From the NCBI RefSeq assembly GCF_036785885.1, contig NC_092312.1, forward strand, positions 18,804,001 through 18,868,000: a stretch of DNA of 64,000 nucleotides, given 5' to 3'. Below, in pieces: positions 38,301 to 53,129 of the stretch. The DNA comes from Coffea arabica. Lineage: Eukaryota > Streptophyta > Magnoliopsida > Gentianales > Rubiaceae. The notes under the pieces are model-generated. The model did not search any database, was not told where the DNA came from, and saw only the letters and a program-made list of their open reading frames with translations. A program made the translations under genes and the position numbers. Every line of letters begins with the position of its first letter. Positions within the stretch are counted from its first letter, which is position 1.

Positions 38301-41300
38301 AGATGCTAAAATCTTGCTTTATGAATTTAAACAACTGGCATGACAAGAACAAAAAATGAAAGCCTTTAAAACCATTAGGCTACCTGACTTTCCAACACTG
38401 GTAGGATGACTAAGAGAGGAACGACTGCAATGTCCTGCAAACACCAAGCAGTATGAATCCATAAAGGTAATTGATATGACACTTGTGATGCACTTTGCAT
38501 GATTGGCCCTAGTCAATTCAGAAAAGAAAATAAAACATGAAGACACAAATGTTACACAAACTACATAGACATCCTAAAATGCACCAGGAAAAAAAATGAA
38601 CAAGAGCAAATAAAACCTGAAGGAGAAGTATCCCCAGAGTTGCTGAGCCAAATCTAGTTGGAAGCTCACCCTTCTCCGCAAGAAGCTACAGTGATTGCTA
38701 ACAAGTAAGCATCAAAGCATTTATTCTCGAAGAATAGGTAGTATTTCTTTTTTTTTTAATTGTCTTATGAGAAACAGAAATCCCGTGAAAACAAAATGAG
38801 ATATGAGAGAAATGAAGAGACTCAATATACAAATGGCATCACAGAATAATTTAGATGGCTAATTCATTGAAATGGCAGTCTAAAGCAGGAAATATGCATC
38901 CTGAAAATTGCTAGATCAGATTTTTTAACAAATGAAATTTGACCACAAGGAAAGAAGTCATTTTATACTGTATTCAGATAAGATCACTACAACAAGGTCA
39001 ATCTTCATGTCACAGAAAGTAAGACTTTCCAACTGCACAAGATGCACTCACAAACTCATTCAAATATGCCACAAACAAAATATCATTTTTAGCAACATAG
39101 AATACTTTATCTCCAAAATGTCCATTAGAAAAGAACACATTGCAGACTCATAGACAAGACACACTTTTCAGGTCATACGAGTTCGTATCATTATTAAGTC
39201 CCTCCTTTTAGTACATTTTGTATGCTTCATTACTATAAAAATAAGACCACAGTTTTATAAAAAAAAAAAATTCATGCATAATGGAAATTGAGAATAATCG
39301 CTGCAGTGGCAAATGATTATTTTATCGACCAAGTGTTGAAGGATACCATCAGATACTTCCAAGACAAAGAAATGTTCTTAGTTTCAAGTGTTTTATTTCA
39401 ATAGCAAATAGATAGTTGGCTACATAGGGTCGAGTTGAGAAATCCCTACTAAAGTGGTTAGACTAATCGGTATGAATGTACCTTATCCATTAGATGTTCA
39501 TTAAGTGGAATCTTTCTGGAAAATGACTATGTGATTTTCAGATATGCATAATACCTGTAAAACAAAAGCTGAAGAAGACAATGATAGAGCAGCACCAATT
39601 ACCACAGCCTCGTCTACACTTCTGATGTTTACCTAAGTGGTCTCACACCAATTAACAACACATCAGCAAGACAAAACAGGTAAACCATAAGGATTACAAA
39701 TAGACCAATCAAGGGAGGGTTTTTAAGTCATAATTATATGACTAGTCAGATCCTCAATATGTGGTTGAACTGAACAAGTCCATGGATAGAAGTCTTTAAA
39801 GCACATAGAATTTTCACACAAGCAAATTCAAATCATACTAATGCTCGAGTTGTTTATTAAACATTTGTCGCCAGGCTAACTGGTCAAGAGGTGACGTCAC
39901 AAGAAAAGAGGCTTCTAGGTGCTCACAGTTTCATAGAGAAAATAAAATCTTTTTTAACCACTCATAAATGTATCCATAGTTAAATCACAGGAAAAGATTC
40001 ATTAACGGAACTTATTTAAATGTGAAAGACAACAAAAGTCAAATTCAACAGAAATACATCCTATATTATTATTCTGGGAAATTCATAAATCACTCCTCTA
40101 CCTCAATGCCTTATCACCAACATGAAAAGAAAATGGTTTATGAAAAAGAAGTGTATGCATCTAAGAAATCTAGCTACAAAAATTGAATGACTTGCTGGTT
40201 GAAAGCTACACAGTATCATCCAGTAAGTCCTACAACTCGCAGCCTACTTTAATGAGCATGAACCGACAATATTAATTTTTCTAGCAGCAACAACATTGTA
40301 GGTATAAATGTTCCCTTAGAAAGTTGTAAAACAAGATAAGTTGAATGCAAGACATAAATATTACCTTGTGCCCTTGAACAACCAAAATTTTTCAGTAATT
40401 ATTGTGTAACTCAAAGATAGTCATAAACAGATAGCTCCATACTTGAGAAATGGCAATTACTTTACAAAAAGCTTGACAACTTGTAAAAGAAAAGGTTATC
40501 AAAGGAAATACAAATTTTGTTTTTATCAGCCAAGATAACAGAAAAATGATAACTATAGCAAACATCTTATCCAAGTACATCAAAATTTCCCCAAAGATAA
40601 ATTATGACGTAGACAACCGTCAGTTTCAATTTCTTTTCTGGCTATGCTGGAATACCAAATAAAATAACTTTCTCAAGTTGATAAATGGTTATAGTATTTT
40701 AGTTCTAAAGTTAAACATAGAAATGCAGAAGTATTTAACAACAACATTTTACCATTTCGATTGAGAGACTGCTTCTGAAACAAACATAAAGTAGACAAGA
40801 TATGTTAAGCTGAAGTAAATACTTTTCATCTTGCTTGTCAAAGAATGCAAACTAGGTCATGTCAAAATGGTAATTCTGTGATTGGTTTTCTGTAAATTAA
40901 ATATGAATAAGAACGTGGAGGTTTTAGAAAAAGGGAAACAAAATGCACAAAGCCATATTGCTTTTCATGATGTATAGGAAAGCTCAAGTATTGTTGTTAG
41001 GAGGAGGACTGGTCCGATCTACCAGACAAGGTAAAAGAGATGCTCAGAGGAAAGTTTCTCACCAAATCAGGTCTTGAGTGAAAAAGGAACTCCAGAATCC
41101 TTGTTCCTATAGCACCATTAGGTGGAAGCTCAAATGCCGTGAAAGCAAGTGTGGACAGTACAACCTTCAATAGAACAAAATCAAGGGGATAACAATCTAA
41201 GCAACTAGAGCAAAGATGGTCAAGATCTCTTTGATTACAAATTTATTACTAGCCATGAATAAACTTTATTCTAGAAAGAAATATAAATGTGAGGAATATA

Positions 41301-44300
41301 TTATCCTAATGTACAACAGCAGGAATTAGCTACCATGTAGTGATCAACATGATTTTCTGATGTACAAAAACGAATATCTCTAGACAGGGTACTTAAAGTA
41401 GTGCCATTAAGTCATCAATTAATCAATTTTCTAGTATGATTTCCCAATCATGGACATTCATAGCTATATGAAACTTCTCACAACTGCTCAAAGCTAAAGT
41501 CTAGAGGGATATGTACTCAATAAATGAAATAAATGAATGAAATCAACATCAAATAAATGACTAAATAAATGAAATCAACATCAAATGACTCTACTTTTGG
41601 AAAACAATTAAAACCAATACTTTTGATTTCCAATAAAAAGGGTAATGTTCAAGTAATTAGCCCCTTGTGCAAATATATATATATACTCAAAGAACTTTTT
41701 CCCATAATAAATTGTATAGCAATCTACTTTTTTTTACACAAATAGGCTTAAGTTTCATCAGCAATATACCTGAGTCAGTCCCATCCCAAAAGCAAATTTA
41801 GCAAGAGCTTTTAGACGTGCAAGTGAAAGCTCCAAGCCCATCTCAAACAGCTGTAAACAAGCATCTATTATCAAAATCAAAATGGATTTCAATAAGTAGC
41901 AATACAAATACAATTTGAGCTATGCAGTCCTCAGCTAGGCAATAACTTTAAGGCGTACAGCAGTTTTCTTAAAATTTAACCTCTCCGAATCAGCTCAAAC
42001 CAGAAAGCAGATTTTACAGTCTAGACAACAAGAGTTTTTGTTTTCCAGGACTCCCTATTTACTACACAATCTGAACACATGATAAATTTCATAGAGTCTG
42101 CCCTGATCAGAAAGAAAAAAATTTTAGGCATATGCACTTCAAAGTTGGTGTCACGTTGGCAAAGAGTAACCCACCCATTCTCACTCCTCCCAACTCGTTG
42201 AAAGCTAGCTTCCATAATCTTTTTTACCTATTTAAGGTTCCTGGAACAAAATTGTGCACATTTCACTAAATCATACACAAATCCTGGGCCAGAAAAATCA
42301 ATACAGGCATGCTTCCTTCATTATTCAACTGTTGTTGCTTATTGCTTTGGATTGTGGAGGAACCCCAACCTCCAAAACCAATTCCAAAAGCATTGACTGT
42401 TCTCTTATTTAAGACATAAATAAATAGTCATCAAACATTGCTGCTCATCTTTCCCACCCTAACTTCTTAAAATAAGTCCTATTCAGAAAACCTACAGGTG
42501 GTTTTCGTCCAGCCCACCCACCTTCCAATGTACATGCAGGATGATGCACAAAAAATACCATTGAAATCCCTGTGGCAGATTCCCATGAAAGCGTCCTCCA
42601 TAAAAACCATCTACATTCACTTAACAGTTTGAAAAATACCTCATTTGTCACTTTCAGACATCCTAATTTTTCTCATACATATTAATATCTTCTCCAAACT
42701 GTAAGATTTTTTATGGTTAAACATTCCATACCATGAGAATCAGAACAAAGCCAAGCAAAATACCCATCAAGATGATGTCATTCAATGATCGTGCCAAATT
42801 TTACCCTTGTAAACTTGTCTAAACTTGTGCTGATAACTAGTATGAAACATAAACACTAAGGCATTAGAGCACATAAAAGAGTAAGAATGAGGACAAGAAA
42901 ACTACAAACAATTAGGTCAACATTCACCTAGTTGTACTCACTTTGAAAGAAAAAATGAAGTTACTTCAAGGACAAAAACAGAAATGGAAATTGTGAGATG
43001 AGAAAGCATCACACTTACCAAGAAGAGAATCCCCCATTCTGAAAGAATCTTAACATCTGTAAGATTTCTAATTAATCCAAGCTGATTAAGCACAACTCCA
43101 GCAAAGAAAAAACCAAGTATCTGCAATCACAAGGAGAATTAGCATTGCCTGCTATTGGAGAGATTCGCTGCCATAAATTGCAAAATCCTCAACACACTAC
43201 CATCTAAAGTAGTCGTGAGCATCTAAAGTAATCGTGAGCACCTTCAAATGTGTGATCTTATTATATTGCATGATAAGAAGGTAGCAAACAGCAGAAGGTT
43301 GAATGAACATTCTCAACTAAATTTGAAAGTATGGTAAATAAGAGGGTGGAAACATATCAAGGAATGCAAGACATAATGCAGATGTGGCTAGTAACAGTCT
43401 CATTGATTCACACAAATGTAGATTTGATTGCACAAATAGGTGACAAAAGGGAAGGCTAATAAAACATCCTAAGCATGAAAGTTAGATTCGACTCTTAAAA
43501 CAAATTTTTGACGAAATTTCTTAGTAATCTTCAGATTCATGCATCAGAATAAGGTCATAGAGCATTATAGGCATAATATAAGAGGACCAAGGGACCAGAG
43601 CTGCACGCAGCGATCTATTAATGCACAGACACATACAAGAGGAAATCCATAGCAAATATGGCTGCTGGTAGACAAGTAGTGCTCATGCTTGTGTTAAGGT
43701 AATAAAATTTCTAGCATGGTTGAACTGGCAGAATATCGAGACTTCTCAACAAACATCTGAAAGCGATGTGCAATTTGCAACAATCTATGACTCCCTATGT
43801 TTCAGAAGTGTCAAGCGGAGAAGATTTAACAGCTTTTAGAAACAGTTGAACAAGGAAGATGATTCTTGGAACTTGGGGATTGATACCAGTAAGCAAAAAA
43901 GACAGATGCAGTAAGATGTGAAAAAGTTCGCTCCTAGGAAAATCGCTGGCTCAGCTTCAGTATTTTATCACCAAAGGTTACTTTTTTTAATATATATATA
44001 TTTTTTCAAAATTCACTTTTGTAAAGCATTAAACAGAAAACAGTGTGAAAGTATTTGAAAAGATCACCAATAAATACAACAACATTTCTAAAATAAAAGG
44101 AACCATAAGATCACCTAAAAGGCTAAAGCTAAACCACAGCTAGAACTTTTACTGCCTCTTTTGCTGGTAAAGGTTTCAAAGACATAAATCCCAGAAGGAG
44201 TAACATACTTTGAATCAAATACAAATACGTAACTAAAGTCAAAATAAAGATTTTGGCATTAGACATGCATTCTCTGTTCTTGCGCATCAAAAGTTCTGGG

Positions 44301-46453
44301 CTGAAGCAAATTTAATTAGATAATTAGAAATTATCCCAAGTTAACTTACAGGGCTGGCTTTGATGGTTTTGAAGGCAGGAACAACCAATACAATTACAAC
44401 TAGCAATGTCAATGAGTCTGATCCTAAGTCATTGATGACTTCAACAGCACTGGAGACATCAACTACCGCAGATAAACAGAATCTATTCTTCTGACTCTGT
44501 CTATCATGGAAGCAGGATCTTTTTCCATCAACACTCTGGTTAGATAGCCAAGGCGTGCCTTTGATGATAATTTGTGAGAAACAACCTGGATAACTTATCC
44601 TGGTATACGGCGAATCTGATGGCAAGTATGCTGGCCGATCATAAGCACATGAAACATAGTATCGATAGATATGCATGTGAGAAGCAGCTCTGCCAAAGCT
44701 TCTTCGAGCTATAATGTCATATCCCTGCATGTGAGCACAACAAAGGGACAAATATGCATTAGAAACAATTTCAGTCCTTCTTTGAGGAGCATCAAATTAT
44801 TACACCTACTTAGTACTCCCAAAATTGTTTACAACATAATCTCCATTTTCTAATGGTGCAAATCCATGCAAAACAGAAAAGACCAGAACATTTGAATCAG
44901 ATCCAGTACAAACCTCTTTTGGTTTCTCCTTTACCTGGCATCATACAGGGTAAAAGATTATTCTTGCTACTTATCTGACCTTTGACATAAAACAGACTAG
45001 AAGAATTCACATAAAAATGATTGGTAATGTTAGCTACTAGAGCCCAACAGTATGACAGTTCTCATATACCAATTTCCATTCAGTTTATGTATGCAGTATA
45101 TCTGGACATACGTCAAATGAACATAGGATCATGAGATCGTGGAAAGCAACCATATCTATCAATGCTAAAAGATAACAAGAACTTCTGATACCAGACACCA
45201 ATTGGAACTCCTTTTGGGCTCTTCTTTGAATACAGAAGTCATCTTAAGTTGTCGGATTAAAAAAAAAAATCCAGTTCTATCAAATGCTGAACAAAAAGGC
45301 ATCAACGATTATCCACTTTCAAAAGTAGAGGAACTCAAGAAACTTAGCTCCTATTCTGATTTAACTACGCATTCATAAAAAAATAAAAAAATGGCCATTT
45401 ATTAACTACAGATAATCTAACATGCTTAACTTGTCACAGAAGACTTAGATAAAGCAGTTATGAGCCTCGTTGCATCAGTCTTCAACTACTATGCCAAGTA
45501 AACAGCAGAACTTTGTAAGAATCGATCAGAGATTGAGAGATTTGCTCCTTAATCCATGAACAACACTAAGCCTGTATATTAACAGCATCTACAAAATTTT
45601 CCTGGAAAAAGATTTTCCTCTAAGTCCAACAGTGACATCTAATTTTAGCATAAAATGTTTCCTAATCCTTTAAACAGTTCAAAAATGAAAAAGTTTACCC
45701 CAAATCATCCTCAACGTTATCAACCCTCGAAACCAAATTCCCACCCCTGGCTCCTCCCTCTAAACATCATAATGGGGCAGAGTGAAAGGCCATCACTACA
45801 ATCCCAATCGTCTCCGTTTATGCCACCCATAGCACCATCACCACCTTTATTTATTACTCATTTTTCACCAACTGTTGCGACAACCAAAAGAACTGTATAA
45901 GCATCGCCCAACACATTGCCTGAAGAAACATTCAAATTCTAGTCCCAAGTTCCGATAAGCACCAAGTAATGTGTTCTGACCACTACCCAAGTGGAGCCTA
46001 GACATAAAATATAGATGCTGAACAAACTATAAAATAATGCTTAACAAACTAGAAAAAGTGACCAACGGCAGGGACAGAGTAAGTTATTTATCTATATGAC
46101 TACGTCGGGGTATCAAGAGCACCACCTTAGATTGGTAACAACTAACTATCTGAGAGATTTTACTAGGACCCAATATTTGGCTGGTGAGGCTCTCATTTGT
46201 TTCCTTCACAGCTAATCCGGCCTGCTAAAGACAGTTTAATAACCCGCAAGGTTGAGAATTCTTCATTCGAAGATTGGAAAGAAAAAAAAATAGTTTCCCT
46301 TTCTTCAATTCTTCCAAGAAACGTCAAAAAATCAGAACTTTACGCAAATAGCAAAAAATAAAGATATCTAAAAGTAACTAACTTGGGAAAACTAAGGAGT
46401 CGTTGAGTTGTTACCTTGGGACTGTGATGGTAAGAAATCATGGAACCCAACAT
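32376..46453 (-). CDS. KEA3: K+ efflux antiporter 3, chloroplast thylakoid
   Basis: Exchanges K+ for H+ across the thylakoid membrane, lowering lumen acidity and relaxing photoprotection after high light (known for Arabidopsis KEA3). Nineteen exons join in phase: 46453-46415, 44724-44350, 43120-43019, 41850-41770, 41164-41063, 39632-39555, 38685-38617, 38434-38384, 36379-36266, 36176-36075, 35983-35849, 35580-35399, 35312-35177, 34580-34509, 34435-34328, 33850-33689, 33341-33252, 33173-33012, 32642-32376, giving 808 residues. The start [13 protein letters not shown] follows an in-frame stop seven codons upstream. Residues 1 to about 105 are Arg/Ser/Tyr-rich and transit-like. The CPA2 exchanger domain includes FEMGLELS (about 174-181) and LGFSDT with D370. 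The RCK/KTN domain begins near 536 with [11 protein letters not shown]. The tail is acidic ([11 protein letters not shown]). Intron 15 has a GC donor. The tiny first exon makes the extreme N-terminus the least certain part. Confidence 0.95.
34653..34745 (-). other. Candidate 93-bp cassette exon in KEA3
   Basis: Between coding exons 13 and 14, the minus strand has a good acceptor (TTACCTGTAG), then 31 open codons ([19 protein letters not shown]...TILQN), then a GTAGAT donor. Inclusion would add 31 residues just before the RCK nucleotide-binding fold and keep the frame. The remembered KEA3 sequence runs through without it, so it is left out of the main model. Arabidopsis KEA3 has splice variants affecting this end of the protein. 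Confidence 0.3.
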
Positions 46454-47923
46454 GATAGCTGCTATCTTTTGTCAGAAACCATTCATGGAACCAGTGCAAA
46501 CTCTGCAAATGCCTCCCACAAATACCCCAGAAAAACGAAGGAAAGAAACATGATGAAGATAAGTACTAGGATACTAGCATTTGGGTTCTGTGAGTCTTTC
46601 AACTTTGATACAGGATAACATCTGAGAGTATAACTTTAATTTACGTTGTAGCAGTACTACTAGTGAAAAAAGAGGAGGAAGATGGGTGGCCGCAAGCGCA
46701 AGGTAAAGGGCCAGGTGAATTTGGGTGTTTTCTTTTGTGAGTGAGTGACAAAGAGAGTGATAATTGGACAAAGAAGGCTGAAGAAATGAGAGGCAGAAGC
46801 AGAACCACCCCTCCCCTGGTTGGACTTGGAACTTGGAAGACCCTGCATTTCTTTCTCCTTCCGTTTTGTTTGTGTGAATGTCAAATCTTCAGCCCACTCC
46901 CGTATTTTGGCGTTTTTGCTGACTGGGATCCACGTAATTACTTGTAAGTGATAGAAGGGAATTTTTGATAAAAAGGGTACAAATTTTGTACGGGAATAAA
47001 TAGACAAAGAAAAAATCACAAAAAAGAAAAAAAGGAGTCTGTTATTTTTGTTTTTGATCATAAAACCAATGCCAGTCATTGAAAAGCTTCAATCACTAAT
47101 AATAATAATGTCTAATGAGAATGCATCTTTTTTTTTTAAACAATTAATAACATCTGTACCATCCTGCTCTACCATGAGAATTCTTTTAACTGCAGAATGC
47201 AAGATTAAACCCCAAGAGGGATTTAAATCCCAAGAGATTTGGACGAGTCGAGTCGAGTTGGTTGATAGTTGATACAGCCATGTTCAGCGCAAAAATCTGA
47301 TACTCTTCTATCAAATCCTGAAACGGACCTCCCTCGTCGAAGCCACGGGCAGGACAGACTTGGCATCTTGTTTCCATTCCATGATACGAGCAGTAGACAT
47401 TATTCATGTCGCTTGCTCAAACACCAAATCAAATGGCCGATTCACATTCGTGTGCAAATCGAAGCAGGCAATATAATGGTCTCCGAAATTCACACCAACT
47501 GCACTGCATGCCCAACTTTTCTCTCCAGCATGAAATGAAACCACCAACTCTTCTTACCAACAAAAGAATAAAATTAACTAAACTGAACCTGATTTGTGGG
47601 CGGATGACTAAAGGATGCTGCACAAAAACTTCTTAATCATATTACAGTAGTAAATTCAAATTGAACGAGCAGATTCAACGATCACAGATCATTTTCCCTT
47701 GATAAGTGATAACTAGTTCCATAATTTCTGTTGCCAAAACCAAGTTCACTTCTGGACACCCTTGCACTTGCGCACATACATGACATCGATAACCAGTATA
47801 TCCTCAACGTAACAAGAAATATTTATTTCAACAGCACAACATCATTATCCATCAATGGATCAAAATTACTTTTATGTTTAAGACAGAAGATGCAGAAGGA
47901 GGGCGCAGAATAAGGAAAAAGGT
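46454..47923. other. Intergenic region: KEA3 promoter and 5' UTR, MSRB2 3' flank
   Basis: KEA3 5' UTR sequence starts at 46454. A pyrimidine-rich minus-strand acceptor (GCATTTGCAG, near 46505) suggests a 5' UTR intron. No coding region was recognised up to the MSRB2 stop at 47924. The open frames seen here have low-complexity Lys/Phe-rich translations. Confidence 0.5.
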
Positions 47924-50167
47924 TCATATTTTGGCATCAGAATTTGCAGGAGTGAACTTGAGTGAAATGCTATTGACACAATGACGCTCGTCTGTTGGTG
48001 TCGGGAATCCTTCACCCTTAAACACATGACCAAGATGCCCACCACAAGCAGCACATGTAATTTCTATCCTCCTTCCATCTGGGTCAGGCTGAAGATCAAA
48101 CAGGTATGGTCATTAGCACAGAAAACTTCGTCAGAATGATACTTCGAAAAAATAACAACGCGGAGATAGAGCACAAGAATATGAGAATGAAACTCACAGT
48201 GCGATTTATTGCACCAGGAATGCCCTCATAGAACGCTGGCCATCCACATCCAGAGTTAAATTTAGTTGTGGACCTGTACAGGGGTGTTCCACATCCTGCA
48301 CAGTTGTAGACACCTTCACTATAGAACTTGTCATATTCCCCTGTACCTGGATACCTGTGGAGAACTCCAGTGGATTATCATCACATAAAGCAATAGTAAG
48401 TCAAAACATTCACCCCTTGCACTCTGGAAGCATGAATAACGCTAACAAGATAAATAACTGATGCACAAGGAGCTAGGTTGCATAGCATGGAGAGCTAGTG
48501 TCTTTCAGCCTGAGCTAAGGATCTATATATCACGGTCATAATTCATACAAGTATATGCATAAAAGTCAGTACACTAAAATTGTTCAGCTGCAGCGTTTGC
48601 TCTTTTTGACTACAGCTTCAGCGTAACACCTATCAAATGATATACAGAAATGAATCCTTGAGTCACTCTCATGCTCAGTATTGTTTATTTTTACAGCATG
48701 TCTTTAGAAAGAGAAGAATAAAATGTATCACTATATCCTACTACTACTTCTACCCTTTCTCTTTAAAGGAGAGGCTGAATGGAGCAATTCTTCCGCATGC
48801 AATTCGTCAAAGATACCATATGTTTCTTCTAAGCTCTCTATAATCTGTGTTTTCCATCATGGGGCTGGGGAAAGACAATTAGGATTTTTTACTTAATTAT
48901 TTCAACTCTCTATGGTTTACCATCCCTCAGCCCTCTCTGTCACTTTGGTACTGCTGTTCCTTCCCCTTTGCAAGAGGAAGAATTCTGTCTGTTTCTCAAG
49001 CATGTCAAGAACTTGTATTTTTTGTCTTTGTCATAAGATAAAACTAGAGGACCTTTCAAAGCTATGTCTGATGCGGGAGCCTGCCAATGCAATCTTTTGC
49101 ACATATGACAAATTAGCAGTAACAGACTAACAGGTGATTTTCGGAGGCCATCTTTTACACATACGACAAATTAGTGGAAATGGTAAGTAGAGGTTCGATA
49201 CCTAAGTGTATGTAGTGCATCACAAGAGGATCGGTTTGCACAGAGAGCGAAATATTCTTTCACAATGTGAAAATTGGTGATTCCACAGCCAAGATTTTAC
49301 CCTAGGGTAGTTCAACAATTTCAATTAAATGGGACAGTAAGATTGCAAGAATTTAACCCTTTACCTCATGCAACTATCCATTGTCCTTCATCCCTTAGAT
49401 AGAGAAGATGCAGTGGCACCTTTGCCTTCACTGTTCGTTTCCTAAAGTAGATGATTATTTAGCCAAATGACTGGTATCAGAGAGCACCAAGAGCTTAGTA
49501 TAACATATTTTGGAGTCTGTCAACCATGACGTACCAAATTCTGTAATTAGCTTCCCCTAGGTGGTGAATTATCCAATTGACACCACCCCCCCCCCCCCAA
49601 CAACAAAAACCCCCAAAAAAAAAAAATCATCCCAAGATTCCTAACCCAAGGCCTCCTTGGCCCTTGCAGAAAACATTTTACGACAGCCTTTAAAGCTACA
49701 AGCACAACCAGGAACGACATCAGACCAAACAAGGAAAAAAATTGTCGAATAACAAGAAAGTTTGAAGAATTTATTCGAGGAATAAAGCAAAAGCTCCGGT
49801 AAAAAATAAAAATGAAGAAGAAAACATACTCGGTCCCTTTTTGTCTGAGAATGCGGAACTGTTCAGGAGAAAGAACTGCACGCCATTCTTCCTCAGACTT
49901 CTGAACTGATCCGGGCGCAGCAGTCATGGCTACGACCCCACCTCTGATGCCTCTCTTGCTCTGATAGTGAACCGATGCACCAAACCAAGGTGCCAAATCG
50001 CTTTCTTTAAGTGGTCGATAGGATAAAGGTCTAAACTTGGCCTTGAATAGACCTGTAACAGGGGGAGTTGAATTTGGGAGAAATGTTCTTGGGAGCAAAG
50101 GGGTGGAATTGAAAATTGTAGTTCTAGAAGAAGCAATTGGTGATATTTTCATGATTTGAGAACCCAT
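47924..50167 (-). CDS. MSRB2: Peptide methionine-R-sulfoxide reductase B2, chloroplastic
   Basis: Reduces methionine-R-sulfoxide in plastid proteins, with thioredoxin as the usual regenerant. Three exons join in phase: 50167-49830, 48354-48198, 48088-47924, giving 219 residues. Residues 1 to about 78 form a Ser/Pro/Arg-rich transit peptide ending before [10 protein letters not shown]. The SelR domain starts with [20 protein letters not shown]. Zinc ligands are C131/C134 (CAGC) and C177/C180 (CAAC). The catalytic Cys is C202 in RHCVNS, and C149 in SGCGWP is the expected resolving Cys, so this is the two-Cys MSRB2 type, not the GTGWP-bearing MSRB1 type. A TATAAG lies 112 bases upstream of the ATG (50284-50279). 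Intron 1 is long (1,475 bp) and holds a pure C-run near 49586-49598. Paralogs in the cytosolic MSRB group share the domain; the transit peptide argues for the plastid form. Confidence 0.95.
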
Positions 50168-53129
50168 TTGTGATAATCTTTGGAGGGTTTTGTTTTGCAG
50201 GGCGCCAAAATAAATTCAGCTTAATTCAATTCATCGTCAATAACGGATAACGATTTTCCAACAACGCTTGCTTCTTTCCTTATATTGAAAAATATAATTA
50301 AATAAACGAGTTCTTATTGCTCACCCACGGACTTGGATGGATATGTATGCGGTTTGTTCGTTCGCCATTTGCAGATTTGCCTCTGGACATGCCATTGCCA
50401 GCAAAATGATTTTTATGTTTTGATGGAATATTGTCCACTAGGAAACTTCCGAAGGTAATTTTACACCGCCAATGAATGTATGGGTGGTTTTTTTAAAAAA
50501 AAATAAAATAAAATAGGACGTTAGATCCATTACCCAACATTTTCCTTTTTTATTTTTTTTATAACACTACAAGTGATTTGCAATACAAACTGGGAGGACC
50601 CGAATTTTTCTCACTTATAATTCTATTTTTATGATTTATTTAAATATTTATTCACCCGTTTTCTCTAAATAATTTATTTCAATCATTTTAAATCCATTTA
50701 TATGGAATAATGTCTCAATTATATTTTTAAAACGTTTCATTAGTAAATTTAATTTTCTAGGGCTCATTTAATAAACAAATAGCGAGTACACATTTTTCGA
50801 GTTACTAATCGATCCGAGCGTACAATAATTTTGGAGAATTGAGGACTCATGTTTTATTTTTAAAATGGTTATTTTATAATTAATTACATTAGTAGTAGTT
50901 AATTATATAATCGTTATATGAATTTCCCGTAAATTTTGTCTTATTGCGCGCGAATTGAAATTTCGCGTATATCGAGTTGGAATGGTTAAACGGAGACTTG
51001 AGAAACTTATACTAGACTATTAAGAGTGAATAATTATAGTGTTAAATGAATTACAATTAAGATTTAGTGCACAATTGAAACAAACCGGAGAGAAAACGGA
51101 GGTACGAAAATCGCGCGCGACACTTTTGAGAGTTGACTTTTAGCACAACTTAAGGTAGCTTTTCTTCATTCTTTCTCCTCAAGTTTCACTACACAACCAC
51201 TCCCTCACCACCTCTCATTCTTGGCCAGCCAAAGGTAAAAGGAGGAGAGAAAAACTACATTCTTTGGCCCCAAGTTTGCTAGCTATTCATCACTCAAGCT
51301 TCTCTTACAAGCTAAACACACAAGACACAAAACACTCTCTTCCTCTATGAAATCCCACAATGGATATATTGGGCTGAGATGATGATTAGAAGTGTTGTTT
51401 GTATTAATTAAGTGGTAAACAAGATGAGATTTGTTGGTAAATTGAAAGGAAAGTTGAGAAAAAATTTCGGTTGGTTACTGACCAATTCTGTCCTATTTTT
51501 GCTGAGACCTTAACTCGAATTTATGGCGATCAAATGATCTTGAAACTGATGTAGATATGTCGTGTAGATTGTGTAGAAAGTTTTCACCGAAAATCACCTG
51601 ATTTGGTTGAGAAAAAATTGAGTTTTTGGCAAGAACAAAACTGGAAATCGTGTAACAGGGGTCTTCTGGCAGTGATTTTGAACGAGCATATCTCTCTGTT
51701 CAGATGTCAAAATCAAGTGCCGTTTTTCTAACGGTATAAAATATATTTTTTGATTCAACTTGAGTGAGCCGTACTAGTTCACCCAAATTATCTGTTCTGT
51801 TTTACTGCTGTGCTCGAGAGTCAATAATGAGCTGAGGTTTGTTGCTTGAATTTGATCTAGTTATGAACTAAATTTCAAAACGACTCCTTCTGATGAATTG
51901 TAACCTTTTGAATATAGTTTCCAACGCCACCAACCATACTCAATTATAAGTTAAATTGAGTGAAATGTGGTCTAATTACCGAACTGTACCAAATCTGGAA
52001 AATCCTCATTTTGCTAGCCGAATGGCCTAACTTGATTTAGAACTTGTTGTTTTGAAAAAATTTGATTTCAAAAATCTACCAAAATGTATATTAGATGTTC
52101 CTTAGATTTTTGTTTCACAAATGAGCCAGATTCGAGTTGATTTTATTGGGGTAAGATGTTCGAAAAGAAAAAGGAAACAAGAGAAGGCAGATTTGCCTTG
52201 AAAATTCTCTGAACTTTGGTAGTCTAAACTATCTTCCCGTGTGAATTTTCAAATGAAATTTGATAGAGGAGTAGTTCTCATATGGAAGTTGAATTGTACC
52301 AATTTTGGTGTCAATCTAAGATCGTTTTGATATGTAAATGATATCCCAAAGTTGTTTTTCAAATCTAGAAAATTGACCCAACAGTCTTTGTTTTTGACCA
52401 AATTTGAGCTACTATATTTTGACGTTCAAAACTCCGATTTCAGTTCTATTTATTGTGTTTGAAACCTTGATTGGAACACTTATTGTGTTATGAATTCCAA
52501 AGGCTAGTTCACTTTCTGTGAATTATGTCGAATTTTCAAAGATTGTCGGAAAACAAAACCGAGTCTACCTTGCTTGTTCAAAACTGAAACTTTAAGCTGG
52601 AAACTGAATACTTTCCATTTAGAAACTTGGAAAAGTGTCTTATAGGAACTTTTAGTACCTTGGATCTTTTTTCCAATGGTATTAAATTTTTTATTTTTGG
52701 ACTTATTGAGTGCAAGATATGATTTTTTTAAATTTGATGCACAAAGTTGAAATTTGCCGATTTCTTAAAAAATTAAATTTTGGAATTGTTTTGAACCCAA
52801 TTATGTGGAGGATATGAGTTTCCTCGATAACTTTAAAATTCACAATTTTGAATCTTAACTTTCGATAAAATGAAGCTCTTATAAAGACATTGACTTGAAT
52901 TCTAAAGCAAGTGTGCATTTTTTCTTGTTTGATAAGAAATTTGTGAAATTGTGAGGGTGATTATTGGTCATTTTTCTTCAAACGATCAAGAAGGTCTCGA
53001 AGAGAATTCCGAAATTGATCATTAACGACTTTCTTTACTCACATATTTTCAATTTGTGAGTATTCCATATAGGAGTATATGACTTGAATAGTTTTACGAC
53101 ATGTTTTCTCCATGGTCATTATGTGTTTA

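Noticed and set aside
46660-47079. 139-codon minus-strand frame upstream of KEA3
   Set aside because: It is dominated by Phe/Ser/Lys from poly-T and poly-A tracts, with no family features. More likely KEA3 5' UTR or promoter.
49586-49598. Long C-run in MSRB2 intron 1, and a similar run near 29621-29633
   Set aside because: Homopolymers such as these are often assembly or sequencing-prone and have no supported function.
47924-50167. Identification as the one-Cys MSRB1 type
   Set aside because: SGCGWP keeps the resolving Cys and the N-terminal domain reads [20 protein letters not shown], which fits MSRB2.
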